A stretch of DNA of 53,781 nt from Melioribacteraceae bacterium (GTDB lineage: Bacteria; Bacteroidota; Ignavibacteria; Ignavibacteriales; Melioribacteraceae): the NCBI GenBank assembly GCA_026983955.1, contig JALSTB010000092.1:1-53781 (forward strand), given 5' to 3'. The translations under genes and the position numbers were made by a program. The stretch's first letter is position 1. The number at the start of each line of letters is the position of its first letter. Positions 1 through 8,777 of the stretch are shown one piece after another. The notes beneath the pieces are model-generated. The model was not told where the DNA came from. It ran no database searches and was given only the letters and a program-made list of their open reading frames with translations.

Positions 1-1680
1 CTTTACTTCATCTCCACTTTTTACCCGTACAGCTTGAATTCCCTTTTCCTTGTTCTGAACGGATTTTTCATCCGGTGTAATATTCAATGCGTCTTTCGCT
101 GGTTGTGTTTTTTTACTAATATTATTCTGTTCTTTAACTTTTTCCGTTTCATTCACTTTTCCGTTATCCGGTTGGAACCGCAGTTTGTCATTTTTACCAT
201 TAGAGTTTAAAGTTTTTGACTTTACTTTATTTTCAACTGGTTTTCCACCTGATAACTGTTCCGATGATGTTCCGTTAGTATTTTCAACCGGCTGACTTTT
301 CTCTACGAATCTTAATTCAGGTTTACCAACCCGTTTATCTTTATTTATTTTAACAAATTCGGTTTTCCCTTTTTTAACATTAATCCGGACATTGTTTCGT
401 TCTTCAGATGATACTTTTTCTGCTTTATGATTTTCCGCTTTTTTCCTCGAATGACTTAAATCGAATTTATTTATGTTTTCCCCGGTCGTTTTTTTACCGG
501 CTTTTTCTTTAATGATAAAATATTCCTTCTCAAAAACCTCTTTCCCGTTAAACGGTTCGTTGTTTTCCGTGGAAATTGTAGCCGTTTCAACACTTCCGGT
601 TTTTCCGATTAGTTTGTCTGATACAATTTCACTGTTACGATTATTTGCATTTATTTTACCGTTAATGGTTTTATATGTCTTGCCAGCCTGTGGAATTTTT
701 GTCAGTTCAACTTTATTAATATTTTGATTGTTAAATATTTTATTAATTTCAATTTTGTTTGCTTTATTAAATTTCCATTCGTTATTTACCTTTCCCTTTA
801 ACTGCGAAAGAATATTTGAAATGTTATCCCGGTTAATCTGAAAAACTTTCGCTGTGGCATTTCCTGGTGAATGAACAATAATTTTCGCCGGTTTATCATT
901 AACTTCCGGGGGTGCTCCGGAATTGTCAATCGATTTTTTAACCTCAACAAAAGTTTTTATGACAACTTCATTTTTACCCGGTTTGGCAGGTTTTGCATCC
1001 GGAACAATATGCTCTGCGGATGCCTTTGTGTTTTTATCAGCGTTTACTTTACCGGTAATTAAATTTTTATTTTCCGGTTCGACCACTTTTTCTTCTAAAA
1101 GCCCGGAAATTGCATTAACGATTGCAGGTTTATCCTTAACCAAAGTTACACCGGCAGAATAATTGGCAACCTTTTCAGAATTTTCCGCTTTAACATTGAG
1201 GTTTAATTGTTCGCTACCGTTTTCAATACTAATTTGAAGCTCAGTTCCCTTTTGCAATTGTTTTTTAAGATTTTTGAAATTCAATTTTTGTCCGATTAAT
1301 TCCCGCAGCTCTTTGGATGTAACATGAATCTCTTCCGTACTTTGGGCAAATAATCCTGATGAAAAACCTGCAATACTTTTCTCAATTTTTTCCATCATGG
1401 TAGCAGGTAAAACGGACATTGTCGGGAAAAGTGTAACACCGGTATTTTCAGGTAATGTTTTCTTCTTTACGTCAATTAATTTTAATTCGGAAAACTTGAT
1501 GAGTTCACCGGACGGTTTTACATTTATTTTTTTCAATGCGCCGGAATCAATGTTTCCCATTAAAACTTTAATTATATCTGCAAACAGATATTTATTATTC
1601 TTTAATTTATTTGAATTGCCAAGAGTGATATTCGCCGTGTTTTCACTAACGTTTATGTACATTGGATTAAATTGCATCAT
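1..1680 (-). CDS. fliK: Flagellar hook-length control protein FliK-like, partial (C-terminus outside window)
   Basis: An open frame of 560 codons runs without a stop from an ATG at 1680 to the left edge, so the C-terminus is missing. The ATG overlaps the stop of the upstream gene (ATGA), which decides the start; a second ATG follows directly at 1677. The product is rich in Lys, Asn, Thr and Glu with low-complexity stretches. That composition fits the poorly conserved ruler region of FliK, which measures hook length and switches the export apparatus from hook to filament substrates. The FliK call rests mostly on position, last after fliJ and the MotE-like gene. The conserved C-terminal switch domain, which would confirm it, lies beyond the window. 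Confidence 0.7.
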   Translation of the reverse strand, partial: MMQFNPMYINVSENTANITLGNSNKLKNNKYLFADIIKVLMGNIDSGALKKINVKPSGELIKFSELKLIDVKKKTLPENTGVTLFPTMSVLPATMMEKIEKSIAGFSSGLFAQSTEEIHVTSKELRELIGQKLNFKNLKKQLQKGTELQISIENGSEQLNLNVKAENSEKVANYSAGVTLVKDKPAIVNAISGLLEEKVVEPENKNLITGKVNADKNTKASAEHIVPDAKPAKPGKNEVVIKTFVEVKKSIDNSGAPPEVNDKPAKIIVHSPGNATAKVFQINRDNISNILSQLKGKVNNEWKFNKANKIEINKIFNNQNINKVELTKIPQAGKTYKTINGKINANNRNSEIVSDKLIGKTGSVETATISTENNEPFNGKEVFEKEYFIIKEKAGKKTTGENINKFDLSHSRKKAENHKAEKVSSEERNNVRINVKKGKTEFVKINKDKRVGKPELRFVEKSQPVENTNGTSSEQLSGGKPVENKVKSKTLNSNGKNDKLRFQPDNGKVNETEKVKEQNNISKKTQPAKDALNITPDEKSVQNKEKGIQAVRVKSGDEVK

Positions 1681-2204
1681 TTCGGACTTGTCAATTTTTT
1701 AATTTTTTCAGTTGATAAATTCGAGAGTATTTCAGCAGCTTTCTTTTTATTCATTGAGTAGAGTATATCTCTCGCTTCATTATCGGAAATGGATGACAAT
1801 AATTTAGCCGCTTTACCCGATTCCATTGTTTCGTATAATTTCCTGGTCGATTTCAGCCAAGCCACATAGGCGCTGTCTTTTTTGGTTTTTATTTTCTTCT
1901 TCAAATTTTCTATTTCCAAATCTTTTTGCTGCAATTGGCTTTGTGCCGCTCCCAATTCCGTTTTCACTTTCGCTAATTCTTTTTCCAACGAATCCGCTAC
2001 AGCAATCATTATCGTAAGGCTGTCGGGCATATTTGCAATCGAATCGGCCAATGCAGCCTGAACCGAATCCGGTATTTCTTCTTGGGGCGGAGAAAAATCC
2101 AGTGAGAACACATCGTTGTATTTGGTATTCAATACAAACAATCCTGCAGTTGTAGCTGCAAAAGCTAATGTAAATATCAATATGTACATTATTGTCGTCT
2201 TCAT
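1677..2204 (-). CDS. Flagellar-operon protein with MgtE_N/MotE-like C-terminus (YlxF position)
   Basis: The product has 175 residues. It has one N-terminal membrane segment (about residues 5-26), a short acidic/proline stretch, a coiled coil (about 70-115) and a C-terminal helical domain of the MgtE_N type, with segments such as AAKLLSSISDNEARDILYSM. This is the architecture of YlxF/MotE-family proteins, which sit between fliJ and fliK in many flagellar operons and are linked to stator or motor assembly. Start and stop overlap both neighbours as ATGA, so translation is probably coupled. The exact role is inferred from family and position only. Confidence 0.75.
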   Translation of the reverse strand: MKTTIMYILIFTLAFAATTAGLFVLNTKYNDVFSLDFSPPQEEIPDSVQAALADSIANMPDSLTIMIAVADSLEKELAKVKTELGAAQSQLQQKDLEIENLKKKIKTKKDSAYVAWLKSTRKLYETMESGKAAKLLSSISDNEARDILYSMNKKKAAEILSNLSTEKIKKLTSPK

Positions 2205-2638
2205 TCATTCTTTCCTTGTTTTTTCAAAGCTATCTCATCCATCCGGATTTGCTCCAATTTATTCTGTTCCGTTTCAAATTTGTATTTGTGGTGTTCTTCC
2301 AATTTTTCGAAAATTTTTGTCTCTTTTGATTTTTGTACAAGTTCCTCTATTTTTTTTTCTTTCTCACTTTCCAATTCTTTAATTTTTTTATCTGCAAATT
2401 CTAATTTTTCATCTATATATTTTTCAAATTTGGAATAAAAATGAAGTTCGTTATTCCCGATAAAATTTTTTGACAGTATTTTCCGTTTTTCATTTTCTTT
2501 CTCGCGAATCAATTCTTCCTTATATTCGATTAACTTTTGAATTTTTAAATTCAATTCACTTATTTGTCTTTGAACTTCTTTTTCAAAAATTTTTTTTATT
2601 CTTTTAATGTTTTCATATTTATAAGAAAACTTTGCCAT
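2201..2638 (-). CDS. fliJ: Flagellar export chaperone FliJ
   Basis: The product has 145 residues, almost entirely coiled coil and very rich in Lys and Glu. This is the typical size and build of FliJ, the stalk-like protein that inserts into the FliI ATPase ring and links it to the export gate. It lies directly after fliI; the ATG overlaps the fliI stop by one base (TAATG). Sequence conservation in FliJ is low, so the call combines coiled-coil structure, length and position in the canonical fliH-fliI-fliJ order. Confidence 0.85.
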   Translation of the reverse strand: MAKFSYKYENIKRIKKIFEKEVQRQISELNLKIQKLIEYKEELIREKENEKRKILSKNFIGNNELHFYSKFEKYIDEKLEFADKKIKELESEKEKKIEELVQKSKETKIFEKLEEHHKYKFETEQNKLEQIRMDEIALKKQGKNE

Positions 2639-3972
2639 TATTCAACCAACGGTTTTTCAATAATTTGCATCAATCTGTTAACCGCTTCATCCAAGGTCGA
2701 TTTCTCTTTCATATCTTGTTTCAAATAGCTACGCAACGATTGTATTTTGGAAAGAGCATGATCAATTTGCGGATTACTGCCTTTCACATAAGCGCCTATA
2801 TTTATTAAATCTTCCGCTTCATTATAAGTTGCCAGAATTTCGTTAAACTCGACAGCCCTTAACCTGTGTTCGTCTGGAACAATATCGGGCATAACCCTGC
2901 TTACGCTTTGCAATGGATCGATTGCGGGAAACTGTCCTTTATTGGCAAGTTTTCTGGAAAGCACAAAGTGACCGTCCAAAATAGAGCGCACTGCATCGGC
3001 AATCGGTTCGGTCATATCATCTCCGTCGACCAGAACACTGTAAAATCCCGTAATGCTTCCTTTTTCCGCAGTACCCGCTCTCTCGAGCAATTTGGGTAGA
3101 ATTGCAAATACCGACGGAGTATAACCCTTGGTTGTCGGCGGCTCACCGATAGTTAATCCAACTTCCCTTTGTGCCATGGCAAATCTTGTAACCGAATCCA
3201 TCATTAATACTACATCTTTACCTTTATCCCTGAAATACTCGGCAATAGCAGTTCCGATAAAAGCCGCTTTAATTCTCATCAATGCGGGTTTATCGCTTGT
3301 AGCAACGACGACAACGGATTTTTTCAGGCCCTCTTCGCCCAAATCTTTTTCTATAAATTCCCGTACTTCCCTTCCTCTTTCTCCAACAAGAACAATTACG
3401 CTGACATCGGCGTCGGTATTCCGTGCAATCATTCCGAGCATAACACTTTTTCCGACACCGCTCCCGGCAAATATTCCAATTCGCTGTCCTCGCCCGACCG
3501 TCAACAGTCCGTCTATTGCACGAACGCCGGTTTGAAGCGGCTCTTTAATTCTTTGCCTTTGTAAAGGATTGGGAGGTTCCCTGTAAACTTTTCTTTTGTG
3601 TTCATATTGAATCTCACCCTTGCCGTCCATCGGATTTCCGAATCCGTCAACCACCCTTCCCAATAAACCTTCTCCAACTCCAACGGAAAATGTTTCCCCG
3701 GTTGCAATTATTTGGCATGACGGGGAAATATCTTCAACCTCTCCAAGTGCAATGGAAAGCACTTTGCCTTCACGAAATCCAACTACTTCAGCTTTACCAA
3801 CCTCCCTGCCCGATTTATCGACAATTGTACAAATTTCACCCAACGATGCATTAGGACCAATAGAAACAACAACCAAACCGATTACATCGGTAACTTTACC
3901 GTTAATTTTTATCAATTCGGTTTTAGTTAAAACTTTATCAATTTTTTCTTCAATTAATCCGGTGAATTCCAT
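2638..3972 (-). CDS. fliI: Flagellum-specific ATPase FliI
   Basis: The product has 444 residues, the usual FliI length, and resembles the F1 beta subunit. It has an N-terminal beta-barrel (to about residue 95), a Walker A motif GIFAGSGVGKS (about 166-176), a Walker B segment VVLMMDSVTR and the signature REVGLTIGEPPTTKGYTPSVF. It powers and orders export of flagellar rod, hook and filament subunits at the cytoplasmic face of the export gate, with FliH and FliJ. The gene overlaps fliH upstream and fliJ downstream by one base each. Confidence 0.97.
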   Translation of the reverse strand: MEFTGLIEEKIDKVLTKTELIKINGKVTDVIGLVVVSIGPNASLGEICTIVDKSGREVGKAEVVGFREGKVLSIALGEVEDISPSCQIIATGETFSVGVGEGLLGRVVDGFGNPMDGKGEIQYEHKRKVYREPPNPLQRQRIKEPLQTGVRAIDGLLTVGRGQRIGIFAGSGVGKSVMLGMIARNTDADVSVIVLVGERGREVREFIEKDLGEEGLKKSVVVVATSDKPALMRIKAAFIGTAIAEYFRDKGKDVVLMMDSVTRFAMAQREVGLTIGEPPTTKGYTPSVFAILPKLLERAGTAEKGSITGFYSVLVDGDDMTEPIADAVRSILDGHFVLSRKLANKGQFPAIDPLQSVSRVMPDIVPDEHRLRAVEFNEILATYNEAEDLINIGAYVKGSNPQIDHALSKIQSLRSYLKQDMKEKSTLDEAVNRLMQIIEKPLVE

Positions 3973-4610
3973 TACTCGTTGTTTTCATCCAATAAATTAT
4001 TTAAAAGTTGACGTTCAATTACTTCAAGCATTGTAGAAATTCTTGAATCCACATTTCCAATTTCCGATTCCACTACACAACCGCCCGTTTTAATATTTTC
4101 ATCTTTTTTAATTTTTATTTTTGCCAAACCGGTATCAAGTTTTTTTAGTAACTCGTTCCTCTCGAGCAATTCGTAATCACCGGGATTCAACTTTATAATC
4201 ATTTCGTTAGCGCCCAGTATCTTGCTCAAGCTGTTTTTCAGTGTGTTCTCAATTATCGTTTTTCCCGACAATTCCCTTTCCAAAATCTTTTCCGCTATTT
4301 TCACGGATGTATTGATAATAATTTTTGTCAGTTCGTTTTCATATTCTTTTAGTTTTTCTTCAAAAGAATTTAAGATAACATAGAATTCTTTTGACTGTTC
4401 AACCAGTTTATCGGTGTATGTTCTTTCAAACTCTTCTTTGGCTTTTTCGTAACCGTTTTGAAATCCTTCTTTATATTTTTCTTCGAGCTGTTCATTGAAA
4501 AGATTTTTCTCTTCGAGTTGTTCATTTTTTTCTATGATTTCCTCGGTCAGTTCACCAACAACGGCTTTAACCTTTTTACTTTTAACCGAAATTTTAATAA
4601 CATCAGACAT
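3972..4610 (-). CDS. fliH: Flagellar assembly protein FliH
   Basis: The product has 212 residues with a charged, coiled-coil N-terminal half and a C-terminal FliH/YscL-type domain (about 105-200), including NTSVKIAEKILERELS and a GGCVVESEIGNVDSRIST segment typical of FliH and V-ATPase E-subunit relatives. FliH binds FliI as a dimer, holds the ATPase at the C-ring and restrains its activity. The start overlaps the 3' end of fliG by 8 bases. Position between fliG and fliI supports the call. Confidence 0.92.
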   Translation of the reverse strand: MSDVIKISVKSKKVKAVVGELTEEIIEKNEQLEEKNLFNEQLEEKYKEGFQNGYEKAKEEFERTYTDKLVEQSKEFYVILNSFEEKLKEYENELTKIIINTSVKIAEKILERELSGKTIIENTLKNSLSKILGANEMIIKLNPGDYELLERNELLKKLDTGLAKIKIKKDENIKTGGCVVESEIGNVDSRISTMLEVIERQLLNNLLDENNE

Positions 4611-5643
4611 ATACTTCTTCGCTGCCTCCTCTGAAGCTTACTGTAATTTCTTCTTGCTCTTCCAACATCTTAATTACATCAACAACACGGGCTTGTGCAG
4701 CTTCAACTTCTTTAAGTTTAACCGGACCCATAAATTGCAATTCTTCTTTCAGGAGGTCAGCGGCACGTTCGGACATATTATTGAATATTTTTTCTTTCAC
4801 CTTATCGTCGGCAACTTTGAGTGAAAGCGCCAAATCTTTTCTGTCAACTTCTTTAAGGATTCTTTGAATGTCGCGGTCTTGTAAGTGAATGATATCGTCG
4901 AACATGAACATCAATCTTTTTATTTCCATTGCAACCTCTTCATCTTTCTCTTCTATTTTGGCGATTATTTCCTTGTTCAAGGAGACGGGAATTCTGTTTA
5001 ATATGGTTGCAACGGTTTTGGAGCCGCCAACTTGACCCATTGTTTGATTGATTGAAAATCCAGCAAGTTCGTCCACAACTTTTTCAACTTGTTTAAGGGT
5101 TTGCGGGGAAATCTTTCCGAGAGTTGCGATTCTGTACACCACTTCAACTCTAAGGTCTTCCGGCAATTCCGCCAATGCTTCCGCTGTTTGATCGGGATTA
5201 AGATTTGCCAGAATAAGAGCTATCGTTTGCGGATGTTCTTTACTAAGGAAATTCACGAGTTGCGAGGAATCGGCATTCTTCAAAACATCGAAGCCATGCA
5301 GTGTTGTAATGTTTTTAACTTTTTCAATTACTTCCAGTGCTTTAGAATAACCGAAAGATTTTTCGAGAACCTGCTGGGCAAATTCCAATCCGCCTTCCAG
5401 CAAATATTCACGCGCTGTTACCAATTCGTAATATTCGTCAATTACTTGCTCGGCAACATGAGCTGGAATGTTTTTTACCTTGGTAATTTCCGCAGAAATA
5501 GCTTCTACATCTGATGGTTCAAGATATTTGAAAACTTGCGATGCGGCATCAACATTAAGCGCAATAAAAAGCAGCGCCGCTTTTTGCAAACCTGTTAATT
5601 CGCTTATATCCGTTCTTGTCGGATTGGTTGTAGTATTACTCAT
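4603..5643 (-). CDS. fliG: Flagellar motor switch protein FliG
   Basis: The product has 346 residues, normal for FliG. It contains the N-terminal FliF-binding domain (TGLQKAALLFIALNVDAASQVFKYL), the middle FliM-binding domain with EHPQTIALILANLNPDQTAEAL (about 133-154), and the C-terminal torque domain with IHLQDRDIQRILKEVDRKDL carrying the charged residues that face the stator. It forms the upper C-ring and converts ion flow into rotation; the FliM interaction sets the direction of rotation. The gene overlaps fliF and fliH by 8 bases each. Confidence 0.97.
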   Translation of the reverse strand: MSNTTTNPTRTDISELTGLQKAALLFIALNVDAASQVFKYLEPSDVEAISAEITKVKNIPAHVAEQVIDEYYELVTAREYLLEGGLEFAQQVLEKSFGYSKALEVIEKVKNITTLHGFDVLKNADSSQLVNFLSKEHPQTIALILANLNPDQTAEALAELPEDLRVEVVYRIATLGKISPQTLKQVEKVVDELAGFSINQTMGQVGGSKTVATILNRIPVSLNKEIIAKIEEKDEEVAMEIKRLMFMFDDIIHLQDRDIQRILKEVDRKDLALSLKVADDKVKEKIFNNMSERAADLLKEELQFMGPVKLKEVEAAQARVVDVIKMLEEQEEITVSFRGGSEEVYV

Positions 5644-7249
5644 ATTCGTCTTCCCTTAACCAAGAGTTAATTAATTTGGCTGCTTCCGAAGGATTCTTTG
5701 CTACATAGTTAACTATTTTCTCTTGTTTCATTTGCCGGTGTGCCGCTTCATCACTTATTTCATCTTCCAAATCACCTATCTCCAAAAATTTCTTTTTCTT
5801 TGCAGCAGAAGGTTGAAATGTTGGGGGAGCAATTCCACCGGTGCTTCCCCCGGCCGGGGCCAAATCCCCGAAAGCGCTGTCCTGGTACGGCAATCCGCCG
5901 ATGATTATTTTTTCTTCTTTTAATTTTTTTAACAGATTTTTCAAAACGAAACCGGCACCGGCTATTGCAAGAATCATCAAAATGTAATTGACCATCATTT
6001 GCATGTTGTCATTCAAAAATCCGCCGTCGTCTTTGAATTCATCTTCACTGGGTTCTTCGAAAGGAATACTGACAATCGATATTTGGTCTTTTCTGGTATT
6101 ATCCAGTCCTACGGCTTTACCAATTAACATCTCCAGTTTTTTCAACTGCTCTTCGGAGCGGGGTTCGTTAACTATTTCAACTTTATCCCCCACCTTAACT
6201 TCTTTTCTTACACCATTGATAACAGCCGCAACGGTAATTCTTTTAATATTTCCGGCTCCCTCAATTACTTTTTCGATAGTTTTGCTCACTTCGTAATTTG
6301 TTGTAACGTTTTCGGAAACTATGGCATTCGAATCACTAACGCTCACTCCATTACTTTGTGAGCGCGATGTTTGTTCACTTATCGCTACTTGCGATTCCGG
6401 ATCGAAAGCTTCAAGGGTACGTTCAATTTGCTTAAAGTTTAAATCAACATTAATTTGAACATCGGAATTACCGTAGCCGACAACTTTATCGAGAATCTTT
6501 TGAGCTTTGTTAGTCAGATAATTTTCTATCGATGATTTAATCTCAAACTGTTTTTGTCCGTTAACGGAAAGCGGACTTTGGTCAACCGCTTTCGAGAGCA
6601 TTCTTCCTTTTGAATCGATAATTGTAACATCGTTGGGGCTTAGTCCTTCAATGCTGTGTGAAACCAAGTTGGCGATTGCCGTTATGTTTCCTTCCGTAAG
6701 TGAGGCTCCGCTTTTTAATTTCAAAACAACTGAAGCGCTCGGTGATTTTTCTTCGCTTTTGAAAATCGTTTTTTCCGGAATAACAATGTGAACCCTCGCA
6801 GCTTTTATTTTACTTTGCTGCATAATTGTTCGAGCCAATTCACCTTCCAGAGCCCGTTTATAGTTCATCTTTTGTACGAACTCCGACATACCTATAATGT
6901 TTTTGTCGAATATTTCGTATCCAATTATTCCGGAACTCGGAATACCTTTTCCGGCTAAGGCCAGCCGTACTTCGTACACTTTTTCTTTCGGAACGCTGAT
7001 GGTGGTTCCGTTAGCAGTAATTTTGTAAGGAATTTTTTCCTGCCGTAAATATTGAATTACCTGGGAGGCATCTTCCTGATTGATGTTCGTATAAAGGGTT
7101 GAATAACTCGGTTCGTTAAACATGAAGAAAATAAATCCAATGAAGATTAACGAACCGATTGCCAATCCGCCGATTAACAATCTCTGTTGAAAAGATAATT
7201 TGGTGAAGATACCTACGAGAGAACCGTAAAGATTTTTTCCTTTATCCAC
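5636..7249 (-). CDS. fliF: Flagellar MS-ring protein FliF
   Basis: The product has 537 residues with a GTG start at 7249, three bases after the fliE stop. Membrane segments lie near residues 24-45 and about 415-437. The periplasmic part between them has the YscJ/FliF fold: ASQVIQYLRQEKIPYKI, LEGELARTIMQQSKIKAARVHIVIP and an SASVVLKLK segment. The cytoplasmic tail ends in NPSEAAKLINSWLREDEYE, the FliG-binding helix. FliF builds the MS ring that seats the C-ring and the export gate. Confidence 0.97.
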   Translation of the reverse strand: MDKGKNLYGSLVGIFTKLSFQQRLLIGGLAIGSLIFIGFIFFMFNEPSYSTLYTNINQEDASQVIQYLRQEKIPYKITANGTTISVPKEKVYEVRLALAGKGIPSSGIIGYEIFDKNIIGMSEFVQKMNYKRALEGELARTIMQQSKIKAARVHIVIPEKTIFKSEEKSPSASVVLKLKSGASLTEGNITAIANLVSHSIEGLSPNDVTIIDSKGRMLSKAVDQSPLSVNGQKQFEIKSSIENYLTNKAQKILDKVVGYGNSDVQINVDLNFKQIERTLEAFDPESQVAISEQTSRSQSNGVSVSDSNAIVSENVTTNYEVSKTIEKVIEGAGNIKRITVAAVINGVRKEVKVGDKVEIVNEPRSEEQLKKLEMLIGKAVGLDNTRKDQISIVSIPFEEPSEDEFKDDGGFLNDNMQMMVNYILMILAIAGAGFVLKNLLKKLKEEKIIIGGLPYQDSAFGDLAPAGGSTGGIAPPTFQPSAAKKKKFLEIGDLEDEISDEAAHRQMKQEKIVNYVAKNPSEAAKLINSWLREDEYE

Positions 7250-7251
7250 AA

Positions 7252-7539
7252 TTATGAGATCCTAATTAGTTCTTTGTACATATCGATTGCTTTGTTTCTG
7301 ATTTCCATTAAAAGTTGCAAACTGGTTTTAGCTTTTTCACCGGCAATCATTACTTCGTGAAGTTCAACATCGCCGCCGGTAAGAAAATCATTAACCATTT
7401 CATTCGACCTTAGCTGGTCCCTGTTTACGTCTTTTACAAAATCGGAAATGAGGTCTCCGAATTTTTCGGTCGAATTGATTTTCTTAGGTTTATTGTTTGC
7501 AAATTCCGGAATATTATTTGGGAATCCGTTTACTTTCAT
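7252..7539 (-). CDS. fliE: Flagellar hook-basal body adaptor FliE
   Basis: The product has 95 residues. FliE is the small rod-base protein that joins the MS ring to the proximal rod. The C-terminal half carries the FliE signature (GGDVELHEVMIAGEKAKTS, followed by LQLLMEIRNKAIDMYKELIRI). An AGGT Shine-Dalgarno sequence precedes the ATG at 7539. It follows the small unknown gene after flgC and precedes fliF. Confidence 0.95.
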   Translation of the reverse strand: MKVNGFPNNIPEFANNKPKKINSTEKFGDLISDFVKDVNRDQLRSNEMVNDFLTGGDVELHEVMIAGEKAKTSLQLLMEIRNKAIDMYKELIRIS

Positions 7540-7541
7540 CT

Positions 7542-7790
7542 TTAACCTCTCTTATCGAATAATGAACCTAGTGAAACGCCGGAAAGTTTACCGGTCGGTT
7601 CATAAAAATGATAGTTGTTTATTTCTTTTTCGTTTTTGGGATACATCGATTTAAAAAATGTTTTTTCGGCTTGATTAATTTCCGTTACGTTCTTTACTTC
7701 TTTTACATTATTAATTTTATTAATTTGATTTTTATTATTATTAACTTTATACGGATTATAATTTCCTATGCTGTTCATCGATATTTTCAT
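7542..7790 (-). CDS. Small uncharacterised flagellar-operon protein between flgC and fliE
   Basis: The product has 82 residues when started at the ATG at 7790, one base after the flgC stop. An upstream in-frame start at 7874 would lie inside flgC and add basic residues that look like out-of-frame translation. The product is Asn/Lys-rich in its first half, then has an EKTFFKSMYP motif (about residues 43-52) and ends in a Gly-rich segment, SGVSLGSLFDKRG. No signal peptide or membrane segment is evident. I do not recognise the family. Its place in an otherwise canonical, tightly packed operon suggests a real component or assembly factor of the rod/basal body. Confidence 0.7.
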   Translation of the reverse strand: MKISMNSIGNYNPYKVNNNKNQINKINNVKEVKNVTEINQAEKTFFKSMYPKNEKEINNYHFYEPTGKLSGVSLGSLFDKRG

Positions 7791-7791
7791 T

Positions 7792-8274
7792 TTAAATCTC
7801 CAACGAATTTTTTGCAATTTGCTTCGAAGCTTCGAATGCGGCAACATTTGCTTCAAAACTTCTTGACGCCGCAATCATATCGACCATTTCGGTAACTACG
7901 TTTACATTCGGCATTTGAACATAGCCTTCTTCATTGGCATCGGGATGATCGGGCATGTAAACCAATTCCCCTTCACTGTTGTCTTCTTTTACTTCCGTTA
8001 CAATGTTTTTATCGGAATCAAGTAAAGAATTCTGATTGACAGGCAACAACGCATTGAATGCATCCCCGTTCAAACTTTTTCTTAACGAGAGTTTGTTTTT
8101 ATTTTCTTCAATTTGTTTAACCACCAAAAATTTTCTTTTGTATGGTTTCCCGTCACCGGTTTTTGTAGTACTCATATTCGCAATGTTTTCGGTTACAAGT
8201 TCCATCTTTTTCTTTTGGATGCTCATACCCTTTGCACTAATTCTGAATGATAAAAAGTTCGGAGTAATTTTCAT
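7792..8274 (-). CDS. flgC: Flagellar proximal rod protein FlgC
   Basis: The product has 160 residues. The N-terminal rod signature is present (ISAKGMSIQKKKMELVTENIANMSTTKTGDGKPYKR, about residues 12-47, cited here by position). The C-terminus has PNVNVVTEMVDMIAASRSFE and ANVAAFEASKQIAKNSLEI, the classical FlgC end. The ATG at 8274 overlaps the flgB stop as ATGA and is preceded by GGAGG inside flgB, so this start is preferred over the internal Met17. FlgC forms part of the proximal rod with FlgB and FlgF. Confidence 0.96.
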   Translation of the reverse strand: MKITPNFLSFRISAKGMSIQKKKMELVTENIANMSTTKTGDGKPYKRKFLVVKQIEENKNKLSLRKSLNGDAFNALLPVNQNSLLDSDKNIVTEVKEDNSEGELVYMPDHPDANEEGYVQMPNVNVVTEMVDMIAASRSFEANVAAFEASKQIAKNSLEI

Positions 8275-8657
8275 TTCTTACCTCCGCTTATAACGTTTTG
8301 TAATGTTTTGAAGTATCCGTTTAATTTCCGGGCTGCAAACCTGAACAGAATTGTGTTTTGAGCCATATCGGCCATTTCTTTGTTTACGTCCACATTATTA
8401 AAACCCGAATCGTAATTTTTACTGTTATCGGTAACCACCTTGATTTCGGTCTGCAAAGTTTTTTGATTTCCACCGATGTTACCGATATGTTTTGCTTCCA
8501 ATGATTTTATCGCATTGCTATATGTAGCACGGAATTCAACATCTTTTCTTTTGTAGTTGACGGTTCCGGCGTTTGCAATATTCTGACTGATAACTTTTTG
8601 TTTAAGCGCTGCATAATCCAAAACGCGCTCGAGTAGTTTATTTGTAGGTACTGCCAT
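8271..8657 (-). CDS. flgB: Flagellar proximal rod protein FlgB
   Basis: The product has 128 residues when started at the ATG at 8657, which has an AGGGTGG ribosome site 3-9 bases upstream. A longer frame begins at 8702, but that codon would overlap a promoter-like sequence and adds 15 hydrophobic/basic residues not expected in FlgB. The family signature is clear: LERVLDYAALKQKVISQNIAN near the N-terminus and DVNKEMADMAQNTILFRFAARKLNG near the C-terminus. It is the first gene of the basal-body operon and makes the proximal rod with FlgC. Confidence 0.93.
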   Translation of the reverse strand: MAVPTNKLLERVLDYAALKQKVISQNIANAGTVNYKRKDVEFRATYSNAIKSLEAKHIGNIGGNQKTLQTEIKVVTDNSKNYDSGFNNVDVNKEMADMAQNTILFRFAARKLNGYFKTLQNVISGGKK

Positions 8658-8685
8658 TTCCACCCTGTTTTTTTTCAGCAATAGT

Positions 8686-8701
8686 TTCAAAACTAATGCC
8701 A
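8686..8701 (-). promoter_or_regulatory. Candidate sigma-54 promoter of the flgB operon
   Basis: On the minus strand the sequence reads TGGCATTAGTTTTGAA. The -24 box TGGCA is perfect and the -12 box is TTGA instead of TTGC, at the correct GG-N10-G spacing. The predicted start of transcription, about 12 bases downstream, would leave a short leader before the flgB ATG at 8657. An NtrC-type activator is encoded at 28308-29696. A competing reading is a TATAAT-like sequence at 8703-8708. Confidence 0.4.
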
Positions 8702-8742
8702 TATTATATTAGTGTGTTTTAGGGTGGAAATGTATTATTAGA

Positions 8743-8760
8743 AAGGCTCGAGTTGGCTAA
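8743..8760. promoter_or_regulatory. Half-conserved TTGGCTAA motif upstream of flgB
   Basis: TTGGCTAA at 8753-8760 is followed by AT, and the next eight bases match the palindromic partner TTAGCCAA at only four positions. It shares TTGGCTAAAT with the motif at 16482 and lies about 95 bases upstream of the flgB start, an enhancer-like distance. The listed span is approximate: the conserved half is 8753-8760 and the weak half continues to 8770. Confidence 0.3.
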
Positions 8761-8777
8761 ATATGAACAATTGAAAA

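Noticed and set aside
473-1702. Plus-strand frames of 60-101 codons opposite fliK
   Set aside because: They are hydrophobic or low-complexity mirror frames of the long minus-strand fliK frame, without ribosome sites.
8658-8702. Longer flgB reading frame starting at 8702
   Set aside because: It overlaps promoter-like sequences and has no ribosome site, while the ATG at 8657 has AGGGTGG and gives the normal FlgB N-terminus.
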